From Chloroflexota bacterium (lineage in GTDB: Bacteria; Chloroflexota; Dehalococcoidia; SZUA-161), in NCBI GenBank assembly GCA_030668425.1, contig DAOUTY010000059.1, positions 1 to 9,047 of the forward strand: a stretch of 9,047 bases of DNA, read 5' to 3'. Shown here in pieces: positions 1 through 5,121 of the stretch. The translations under genes were made by a program, and so were the position numbers. Position 1 is the first letter of the stretch. Each line of letters opens with the position of its first letter. The notes under the pieces are model-generated. The model was not told the origin of the DNA and ran no database searches. It saw only the letters and a program-made list of their open reading frames with translations.

Positions 1-353
1 ACATAGGCCGGTGCCTGAGGTGCTCCCGGATCATAGACACCGCCGGGACCTCCGGAGAGTATGAAACCCTTGGGCTGCAAAGGAGCAACGCTTTCCCACG
101 GAGCATCGTGGGGAACGACCTCACAATACACCCGGCATTCTCTCACCCGTCGAGCGATGAGCCAGCTATACTGAGACCCGAAGTCGATTATCACTACCGC
201 TTCACGTTCCAGTTCCAGCCCGAGTAGCTCTTCAGGCTCCGCCTGCGGCTGCTCTCCTCTCCTCTCCTCAGCAATCTCCAGATAAGCAGAGACCTCGACA
301 TCGCCACTTATAGCAACACGATGGCTGTCCTGCTTGTTCTTATTCACCGACAA
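1..353 (-). CDS. guaA: GMP synthase (glutamine-hydrolysing), N-terminal part, cut by window edge
   Basis: GuaA converts XMP, ATP and glutamine to GMP, the last step of guanine nucleotide synthesis in the cytoplasm. Only the start is present, 117 codons, with the rest beyond position 1. From about residue 53 the translation reads as the class I glutamine amidotransferase start: VVIIDFGSQYS, then LIARRVREC, PHDAPW, and KGFILSGGPGGVYDPGAP, the oxyanion-loop region. The catalytic Cys and the ATP-pyrophosphatase domain lie outside. An in-frame stop at 363-365 bounds the frame. I chose the TTG at 351-353 because AGGAG (360-364 on the complement) sits 6 nt upstream and a good promoter lies just beyond it. 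A GTG at 345-347 is the alternative, with a poorer 12-nt spacing. Oddity: about 52 residues precede the domain, rich in Glu, where family members usually have about 5-15. The family assignment is secure; the start is less so. Confidence 0.93.
   Translation of the reverse strand, partial: MSVNKNKQDSHRVAISGDVEVSAYLEIAEERRGEQPQAEPEELLGLELEREAVVIIDFGSQYSWLIARRVRECRVYCEVVPHDAPWESVAPLQPKGFILSGGPGGVYDPGAPQAPAY
252..269. repeat. Pentanucleotide tandem repeat (CTCTC, 3.6 copies) inside guaA
   Basis: The plus strand reads CTCTC three times and then CTC, an uninterrupted 18-nt pyrimidine tract. On the guaA coding strand it is a purine tract encoding part of the EERRGE segment of the N-terminal extension. 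The unit length of 5 is not a multiple of 3, so gain or loss of one unit would shift the frame between the predicted TTG start and the amidotransferase domain. Confidence 0.7.
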
Positions 354-359
354 TACCCA

Positions 360-364
360 CTCCT
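360..364 (-). promoter_or_regulatory. Ribosome binding site deciding the guaA TTG start
   Basis: The complement reads AGGAG, with 6 nt to the TTG at 353-351. This spacing is near optimal for TTG, whereas the downstream in-frame GTG would be 12 nt away. It supports the long form of GuaA. Confidence 0.65.
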
Positions 365-367
365 ACC

Positions 368-396
368 TCGACCAAAGATTACCATCGTGGTATACT
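368..396 (+). promoter_or_regulatory. Extended -10 sigma70-type promoter for tsaC and the MFS gene
   Basis: The boxes are -35 TCGACC (368-373, 4 of 6 matches), a 17-nt spacer, and -10 TATACT (391-396, 5 of 6), preceded by TG at 388-389 in the extended -10 position. The predicted start is near 403, with a leader of about 44 nt before the tsaC GTG. The -10 and spacer occupy the same DNA as the guaA promoter, so two polymerases could not bind at once. Confidence 0.58.
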
Positions 397-404
397 GAAG
401 TCAA
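376..404 (-). promoter_or_regulatory. Sigma70-type promoter for guaA
   Basis: Read on the minus strand: -35 TTGACT (plus positions 399-404), a 17-nt spacer, and -10 TAATCT (plus positions 376-381). Five of six bases match consensus in each of the two boxes. Transcription would start near 369, giving a leader of about 16 nt that just includes the AGGAG site. It overlaps the oppositely directed promoter at 368-396. Confidence 0.62.
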
Positions 405-411
405 GCATCTC

Positions 412-427
412 CACTGTGAAAACAGTG
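412..427. promoter_or_regulatory. Perfect 6-bp inverted repeat with GAAA loop in the tsaC leader
   Basis: CACTGT (412-417), GAAA (418-421) and ACAGTG (422-427) form a perfect palindrome. In RNA this is a short hairpin closed by a GNRA-type GAAA tetraloop, about 10 nt into the predicted tsaC leader. In DNA it would be a 16-bp operator-like site placed 8 bp outside the guaA -35 box and just downstream of the tsaC -10. The sequence cannot distinguish the two roles. Confidence 0.5.
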
Positions 428-446
428 CTACTATGGATCGCCCAAA

Positions 447-1079
447 GTGTCAAATCAACCCGCTATCGAACAACAGATCGAGCTTGCTGTTGAGATACTT
501 AAAGACGGGGGTATTGTCGCCTACCCCACCGATACCGTTTATGGACTGGGTGCCAACCCTGCCAACGAACAGGCAATCGAGAAAATATACAGGGTGAAAA
601 AGCGCACCCATGACCTCCCCCTCCCCTTGCTGCTCGCCGACATATCCGACCTTTTGAAAGTTGCCAGCGTCGTACCCGACATAGCATGGCAACTGGCGGA
701 GCATTTCCTCCCCGGCGGGCTAACGCTGGTGCTCAAGAAAAGCCCCTGGGTGCCCAGCGCAGTGACCGCCGGAGGTGATACCATTGCCGTACGCGTACCC
801 AACCACCACATCCCCACAGCCATCATCCGGGGCCTGGGCGTCCCCTTGGTCGGAACCAGCGCCAACATCTCGGGGAAGCCAAGTCCGGTCACCGCCGACG
901 AGGTCTATGAGCAGTTAGGGGATAAAGTCGACCTGATTATTGACGGCGGCATGTGCCCGGGCGGTATTGAGTCCACCGTGATGGATGTCAGCGGTGAAAT
1001 CCCCGCCATAATCAGGGAAGGTGCTGTATCCCGCGAAGAGATCGTAAAGGCCTGCGGCTCTTCTATTCGGAAGATTTAA
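447..1079 (+). CDS. tsaC: L-threonylcarbamoyladenylate synthase (TsaC/YrdC family)
   Basis: TsaC makes threonylcarbamoyl-AMP from threonine, bicarbonate and ATP, the activated donor for the universal t6A37 modification of ANN-decoding tRNAs, acting in the cytoplasm. The 210-residue protein is a stand-alone YrdC domain without the extra C-terminal Sua5 domain. Visible motifs are YPTDTVYGLG (26-35), the basic KKR cluster (51-53) before DLPLPLL, which corresponds to the family's KxR...PL nucleotide-binding motif, LPGGLTLVL (88-96), a GTSANISGKP segment (136-145) with the SxN motif, ESTVMD (175-180) and IIREGAVS (188-195). The start is GTG 447, the first start codon after the in-frame stop at 417-419. 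No clear Shine-Dalgarno precedes it, so initiation may be weak. The gap to the MFS gene is 40 nt on the same strand, suggesting cotranscription. Confidence 0.93.
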   Translation: MSNQPAIEQQIELAVEILKDGGIVAYPTDTVYGLGANPANEQAIEKIYRVKKRTHDLPLPLLLADISDLLKVASVVPDIAWQLAEHFLPGGLTLVLKKSPWVPSAVTAGGDTIAVRVPNHHIPTAIIRGLGVPLVGTSANISGKPSPVTADEVYEQLGDKVDLIIDGGMCPGGIESTVMDVSGEIPAIIREGAVSREEIVKACGSSIRKI

Positions 1080-1094
1080 GCGGAATGAATCCCC

Positions 1095-1114
1095 CCAAGA
1101 AGACAGGAAATGCC
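1095..1114 (+). repeat. Copy 1 of an exact 20-bp direct repeat, upstream of the MFS gene
   Basis: CCAAGAAGACAGGAAATGCC occurs here and again at 6261-6280 with no mismatch; the immediately flanking bases differ. This copy contains an ATG (1110-1112) that is not the MFS start. Its AGGA element (1105-1108) is 11 nt from the MFS ATG at 1120 and may serve as that gene's ribosome binding site. Confidence 0.85.
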
Positions 1115-1119
1115 CGCTG

Positions 1120-2337
1120 ATGAGAATCAGTGGCTGGCGCACGACTTTCAGCTCGCTCGAAAACCGCACCTACCGCTTGTACTGGATTAGCCTTCTGGCT
1201 TCCTTTAGTGCCCAGCAGATGCACATGGTAGTACGCGGCTGGCTTGTGTACGAACTGACAGACTCTGCTCTTGCCCTGGGACTGGTAAGCGCTGCTGCCG
1301 GCGTACCCATACTTCTGTTCTCTCTATACGGCGGGGTTATCGTCGACCGCGTCGAAAAACGCAAGCTTCTCATCGTCACCCAAGCCATCACTGCCATGGC
1401 GACCCTGACCATTGCTGTGCTGATTTCAACAGGGTCAATCGCACTGTGGCATCTCATTATCGCCGCCATAGCTAACGGTCTGATCCTTTCATTCGATTTG
1501 CCTGGCCGTCAAGCTATCATCCCGCAGCTTGTAGAACAGAGGCAGATAATGAACGCCGTCGCCCTTGGCTCCGGGGCGACAAACTTAACTCGTGTCATCG
1601 CTCCAGCCCTGGGTGGTGTACTGGTAGGCGTTATGGGTATCGACGGGGTCTATTACCTGATAGTCGCCTGCTATGCAGCTTCGGCTGCATTCTTGCTGAC
1701 AATGCCAACTTTGCTAACACCAACCAGAGATTCCAAAGCAACGGTTCGCAGCGACCTTATCGAAGGATTACGCTACATTCGACGCAGCTCGGTACTTCCA
1801 GCACTATTGGCCATGGCCGTCGTGCCCATCGCATTCGGCATGCCTTACATGATGCTAATGCCTGTATTCGCCATCGATGTGTTCAATGTGGGGGCTTCCG
1901 GGCTCGGTTACCTAATGGCCGCCGCTGGAATAGGTGCACTGGCTGGCTCGTTCCTCGTCGCCTCGCTCGGCGATTTCAAGCATAAAGGGGTACTCTTGAT
2001 GGTTGCCTCTGCCTCCTTTGGCGTCTTTCTGATACTATTCGCCAATTCCAACTATTTCTATATAGCGCTGTTCTTCCTGCTGGGGGTAGGGATGGCCAAC
2101 AGCATCTATATGGCAACCAACAACACACTGCTCCAGATCAACACTGAAGACAGGATGCGTGGCAGGGTAATGAGCCTCTACATGATGACCATAGGGCTAT
2201 TTCCTATCGCTGTGTTGCCAGCATCGGCGATTGCGGAATCACTGGGAGGCCCTGTTGCCATTGGAGCAGGCGGTGCCATACTTCTCATATTCACCCTTGC
2301 AATGACATTGCTCAGACCCACCCTGAGAAGGTTGTAG
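1120..2337 (+). CDS. MFS transporter, EntS-like (MFS_3) exporter family
   Basis: A predicted inner-membrane secondary transporter of 405 residues, a normal length for a 12-helix MFS protein. The N-terminus (FSSLENRTYRLYWISLLAS...RGWLVYELT) is typical of the MFS_3 group, which includes the enterobactin exporter EntS and related drug-efflux proteins. The loop between helices 2 and 3 holds an MFS motif A, GGVIVDRVEKRK (71-82). A second motif A-like turn (GDFKHKG, 284-290) lies at the start of the second half. Hydrophobic segments fall at about 20-40, 52-75, 85-105, 108-126, 150-175, 177-197, 225-252, 262-282, 290-308, 311-333, 350-372 and 375-397. The cytoplasmic central loop (about 198-222) is basic. 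The substrate cannot be read from sequence; proton-driven efflux is a family-level inference. The start ATG 1120 has AGGA 11 nt upstream. The gene closely follows tsaC. Confidence 0.87.
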   Translation: MRISGWRTTFSSLENRTYRLYWISLLASFSAQQMHMVVRGWLVYELTDSALALGLVSAAAGVPILLFSLYGGVIVDRVEKRKLLIVTQAITAMATLTIAVLISTGSIALWHLIIAAIANGLILSFDLPGRQAIIPQLVEQRQIMNAVALGSGATNLTRVIAPALGGVLVGVMGIDGVYYLIVACYAASAAFLLTMPTLLTPTRDSKATVRSDLIEGLRYIRRSSVLPALLAMAVVPIAFGMPYMMLMPVFAIDVFNVGASGLGYLMAAAGIGALAGSFLVASLGDFKHKGVLLMVASASFGVFLILFANSNYFYIALFFLLGVGMANSIYMATNNTLLQINTEDRMRGRVMSLYMMTIGLFPIAVLPASAIAESLGGPVAIGAGGAILLIFTLAMTLLRPTLRRL

Positions 2338-2341
2338 TAAG

Positions 2342-2424
2342 CGCTGTTCACAGTTTGAACTGACGAGTCAAAACCTGGAGTGGATAAAGAGAGCGAAAGT
2401 CAGGGCAGTTCATACAAAACAGCG
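2342..2424 (+). other. Candidate structured RNA: two nested 7-bp stems
   Basis: The outer stem is CGCTGTT (2342-2348) with AACAGCG (2418-2424). The inner stem is TGAACTG (2356-2362) with CAGTTCA (2406-2412). Both are perfect and collinear, separated by internal loops of 7 and 5 nt. A further 4-bp pair CCTG (2374-2377) with CAGG (2401-2404) fits inside. The element starts 4 nt after the MFS stop codon. I do not recognise an RNA family. Confidence 0.35.
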
Positions 2425-2425
2425 T

Positions 2426-2450
2426 AGACCCTCATACAACCCGGTCTTTT
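2426..2450 (+). terminator. Weak Rho-independent terminator candidate after the MFS gene
   Basis: AGACC (2426-2430) pairs with GGTCT (2443-2447) across a 12-nt loop and runs into TTT (2448-2450), so the last stem T begins a run of four. The stem is short and the loop large, so termination would be weak unless helped by the larger structure directly upstream. Confidence 0.3.
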
Positions 2451-2644
2451 CATAATTGCTTCGGTATGTTAGACTATTATGACAGAAAACAGGAAAGGCA
2501 TATCAGAAAACCAGGCATCAAACCCGACTGGCTAGCTTTGGCGCGAGATGCCGTGCCGGTCTGAGAGTACTTGATTCACTAAGAAGGGTGGTGCTACCCC
2601 TAGGTCAGAGCAAGCAGTAGTCGATTTCTTAGCTGAAGATCTTT

Positions 2645-2666
2645 TATTCTGAACGATCTAGGAGGT
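2645..2666 (+). promoter_or_regulatory. Possible -10 box and strong ribosome binding site of rpiB
   Basis: TATTCT (2645-2650) is a reasonable -10 box. The best -35 candidate at usual spacing is TCGATT (2621-2626, 18-nt spacer), which is poor, so the promoter is tentative. The ribosome binding site GGAGGT (2661-2666) is strong, 5 nt before GTG 2672, and fixes the rpiB start. Confidence 0.45.
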
Positions 2667-2671
2667 AGACA

Positions 2672-3109
2672 GTGAACATCGCTATTGGCTCAGACCATGC
2701 TGGTTTCAGTTTGAAGCAGGCCATAATAAGCCTGATCTCCGAGTTGGGGCATAGCTACGAGGATTTCGGTTGCTACGACACCAGTTCCGTGGACTACCCC
2801 GATATAGGGCATCCGGTGGCCAATGCAGTATCGCAGGGTGGATTTGACCACGGCATTCTTATTTGTAGCACAGGAGTTGGCATGTCTATTGTTGCCAACA
2901 AAGTGCGTGGAATCAGAGCAGCTTTGTGCCATAATACGTTCAGTGCACGACGTGCCCGGGAGCATAACGATGCCAATGTCCTCTGTCTGGGTGAATGGGT
3001 AGTAGGACAAGGTCTGGCGCGTGAGATCGTCGCCACCTATTTAAGCTCCGAGTTTGTGGGCGGCAGACACGCCCATAGGGTGGAAAAGATAGGAGCCATA
3101 GAGGGCTAG
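2672..3109 (+). CDS. rpiB: Ribose 5-phosphate isomerase B (RpiB/LacA/LacB family)
   Basis: RpiB interconverts ribose 5-phosphate and ribulose 5-phosphate in the non-oxidative pentose phosphate pathway, in the cytoplasm. The protein has 145 residues, the usual size. Visible signatures are GSDHAGF (6-12, with the Asp8-His9 substrate-site pair), VDYPDIGHP (40-48), ICSTGVGMSIVANKVRGIRA (64-83) with the predicted catalytic base Cys65, HNDANVLCLG (98-107) with His98 equivalent to the ring-opening His of E. coli RpiB, and GGRHAHRVEKI (130-140), the phosphate-binding C-terminal segment. The Cys favours ribose 5-phosphate or related sugar phosphate isomerase activity; allose 6-phosphate activity cannot be excluded. 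The GTG start is supported by GGAGG at good spacing. It lies 50 nt upstream of dxs on the same strand and is probably cotranscribed with it. Confidence 0.95.
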   Translation: MNIAIGSDHAGFSLKQAIISLISELGHSYEDFGCYDTSSVDYPDIGHPVANAVSQGGFDHGILICSTGVGMSIVANKVRGIRAALCHNTFSARRAREHNDANVLCLGEWVVGQGLAREIVATYLSSEFVGGRHAHRVEKIGAIEG

Positions 3110-3145
3110 TAATACTACAGTGCGCTACATTTGAATAGGCCCGGC

Positions 3146-3150
3146 GAGGG
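3146..3150 (+). promoter_or_regulatory. Ribosome binding site supporting the dxs GTG start
   Basis: GAGGG at 3146-3150 lies 9 nt before GTG 3160. The N-terminus it gives (ANILERINSPADLKNL) matches where DXS proteins normally begin. Confidence 0.6.
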
Positions 3151-3159
3151 ACAAACGCA

Positions 3160-5046
3160 GTGGCAAACATACTAGAGAGAATAAACAGCCCGGCTGATCT
3201 GAAGAACCTTACGCAGCCTGAGTTGAATCAGCTCGCGGACGATATCCGGGCTGAGATGGTGACTACGGTAACCAAAACCGGCGGACATCTGGCCTCCAGT
3301 CTTGGAGCCGTCGAGCTTTCTATCGCCTTGCATCGAGTTTTCAACAGCCCTAAGGATAAGATCGTCTGGGATGTGGGACACCAGAGTTACGCGCACAAGA
3401 TGCTGACAGGCCGCAGAGAAAGGTTTGACACGCTGCGTCAGCACCACGGCCTGTCAGGATTCTCAGATAGCGCCGAGAGCCCACACGATGCCTTTGGCAC
3501 AGGACATGCCTCCACATCAGTTTCGGCATCTATGGGTATTGCCATGGCCCGTGACCTCGCCGGTGACGATTTTCATGTGGCCGCCATCATAGGCGACGGG
3601 GCTCTGACAGGCGGGATGGCTCTAGAGGGGCTAAATCAAGCAGGCCACCTGGGCACCAAAATCATAGTCGTGCTCAACGACAACGCCATGGCGATCTCAC
3701 CAAGCGTTGGCGCGGTGTCCCGGACGCTGAACAGTCTCACGCTTGATCCGCGGTATTACCGAGCTAAGGAAGGCGCGGGGCGCGTAATCAAGAGGATGCC
3801 ATGGGGAACAGCAGCCTGGGGATCAATGCACCGGTTCAAGAGCGGCATCAAGGAAATGCTCATCCCCACACGGCTCTGGGAATCACTGGGATTCAAATAT
3901 GTTGGGCCTGTTGATGGCCACAACGTAGCCGACCTTGAGAGTGCCCTGTCCAAGGCACGCGATTACTCTCATGGGCCCGTCTTTATCCATGTAGTTACCA
4001 CAAAGGGTAAAGGTTACGAGCCCGCTGAAGATGATTGTATCAAGTTTCATGGGCTGTCAGGCAAGTACAACATCGACAACGGCAATCTTTCCTACAGCGA
4101 AGTCTTCGGCCAAACTATGCTGCGTCTCTTCCGAGAAAACGAGAGATTGGTGGCGATCAGCGCCGCCATGATGGAAGGGACCTGCTTGAATATGGTAGCG
4201 GAAGAGTTCCCCGAACGCGTGTTCGATGTAGGCATCTGTGAGCAGCATGCAGTGACCTTCGCCGCTGGCTTAGCCACTCAGGGTTACATTCCAATCGTCG
4301 CTATTTACTCCACCTTCCTGCAGCGCGCGTTCGACCAAGTGCTACACGATGTCTGCATTCAAAACCTCCCGGTCATCTTTGCCATCGACCGAGCTGGCAT
4401 TGTCGGTGAGGACGGCAAGACCCACCAGGGCACCTTCGACCTCTCGTATCTGAGTTGCATCCCCAATCTGGTAATAGCAGCACCAAAAGATGAAAACGAG
4501 ATGAGCCATTTACTCTACACAGCAGTAAAGGCTGGCCGTCCCGTAGCTGTCCGCTACCCTCGCGGGAATAGCCTTGGAGTACCCATAGATGAGCATCTTC
4601 GCGAATTGCCCCTAGGCAAGGGAGAGGTGCTCAAGCACGGGGACGATCTCGCCATCATCGCCATTGGTTCTGCTGTAGCACCCTCTATGCAAGCAGCCGA
4701 GCTGCTCGGCAGCAAGGGCCTCGACTGTGCCGTAATAAATGCTCGTTTCGCCAAGCCTCTTGACTCCGACCTCATCACAGAAGTAGCAAGCAGAATCATG
4801 AGAGTGGTTACGGTCGAGGAGAATGTTCTCCCCGGCGGTTTCGGTAGCGCAGTGCTTAGCCTACTCTCGAGTGTTGCTGATATTAGCGTCTTACCCATCG
4901 GTATCCCCGATGGGTTCGTCGAGCACGGCCCACAAGAGATTCTCCGCGCCAATTACGGCCTTGATGCCGAGGGTATAGCACACCGAATTCTGTCATTCTT
5001 CCCCGAGATAGTCCACATCTCTCCCCTTACGAAGATCAAGGGATGA
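3160..5046 (+). CDS. dxs: 1-deoxy-D-xylulose-5-phosphate synthase
   Basis: DXS condenses pyruvate with glyceraldehyde 3-phosphate, releasing CO2, to form 1-deoxyxylulose 5-phosphate. This is the entry and main flux-control step of the MEP isoprenoid pathway and also feeds thiamine and pyridoxal biosynthesis. It is cytoplasmic and needs thiamine diphosphate (TPP) and Mg2+. The 628 residues are full length. Motifs include GGHLASSLG (41-49, with the active-site His43), DVGHQSYAHK (71-80), the TPP-binding GDGALTGG (145-152) ending in NDN (173-175), FHGLSGKY (296-303), FDVGICEQHAVTFAAGLA (355-372, with the catalytic Glu361), YSTFLQRAFDQVLHD (383-397), DRAGIVGEDGKTHQGTFDLS (410-429) and a YPRGNSLG segment. 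All three transketolase-like domains are intact. Minor departures are Cys360 where E. coli DXS has Ala, and MMEGTCL in the usual EG(S/T)G segment. The prenyl synthase 75 nt downstream uses C5 products of this pathway. Confidence 0.97.
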   Translation: MANILERINSPADLKNLTQPELNQLADDIRAEMVTTVTKTGGHLASSLGAVELSIALHRVFNSPKDKIVWDVGHQSYAHKMLTGRRERFDTLRQHHGLSGFSDSAESPHDAFGTGHASTSVSASMGIAMARDLAGDDFHVAAIIGDGALTGGMALEGLNQAGHLGTKIIVVLNDNAMAISPSVGAVSRTLNSLTLDPRYYRAKEGAGRVIKRMPWGTAAWGSMHRFKSGIKEMLIPTRLWESLGFKYVGPVDGHNVADLESALSKARDYSHGPVFIHVVTTKGKGYEPAEDDCIKFHGLSGKYNIDNGNLSYSEVFGQTMLRLFRENERLVAISAAMMEGTCLNMVAEEFPERVFDVGICEQHAVTFAAGLATQGYIPIVAIYSTFLQRAFDQVLHDVCIQNLPVIFAIDRAGIVGEDGKTHQGTFDLSYLSCIPNLVIAAPKDENEMSHLLYTAVKAGRPVAVRYPRGNSLGVPIDEHLRELPLGKGEVLKHGDDLAIIAIGSAVAPSMQAAELLGSKGLDCAVINARFAKPLDSDLITEVASRIMRVVTVEENVLPGGFGSAVLSLLSSVADISVLPIGIPDGFVEHGPQEILRANYGLDAEGIAHRILSFFPEIVHISPLTKIKG

Positions 5047-5121
5047 AAGCACCAGCGCACGTGTCCTGTCCAGACGTGGCACAAAGCGCAAAGCAAAACC
5101 CAATAACATTCGAAACTTGAT
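5047..5121 (+). other. dxs to prenyl synthase spacer with a weak hairpin and no clear ribosome binding site
   Basis: CACGT (5058-5062) can pair with ACGTG (5074-5078) over an 11-nt loop, flanked more loosely by GCGC at 5055-5058 and 5086-5089. No U-tract follows, so it is not a standard terminator. No Shine-Dalgarno sequence is visible before ATG 5122. Confidence 0.3.

Larger units (their letters stand above)
2338..2671. other. 334-nt intergenic region without a supported gene; several inverted repeats
   Basis: No credible CDS or tRNA is seen. The longest start-to-stop reading I noticed is an 18-codon ATG frame at 2479-2535 without a ribosome binding site, which I do not call a gene. The region contains nested stems at 2342-2424, a weak terminator-like hairpin at 2426-2450, a 6-bp pair GGCATC (2514-2519) with GATGCC (2547-2552), and a 5-bp pair TCTGA (2560-2564) with TCAGA (2605-2609) enclosing a hairpin at 2586-2599. 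At its 3' end it has the strong ribosome binding site of rpiB. It may be a leader, a small RNA, or decayed sequence. Confidence 0.6.

Noticed and set aside
334..597. Forward ORF of 87 codons overlapping the tsaC start
   Set aside because: It overlaps the start of tsaC in another frame, has no family resemblance, and its own start lies inside guaA on the other strand.
2479..2535. 18-codon ATG frame in the gap before rpiB, possible leader peptide
   Set aside because: It has no ribosome binding site, no amino-acid bias of an attenuator peptide, and no recognisable product.
2581..2600. T-box-like sequence (AGGGTGG followed by ACC) upstream of rpiB
   Set aside because: The core TGGNACC is interrupted by extra bases, no competing terminator with a T-run follows, no stem I features are recognisable, and rpiB is not an amino-acid or tRNA gene.
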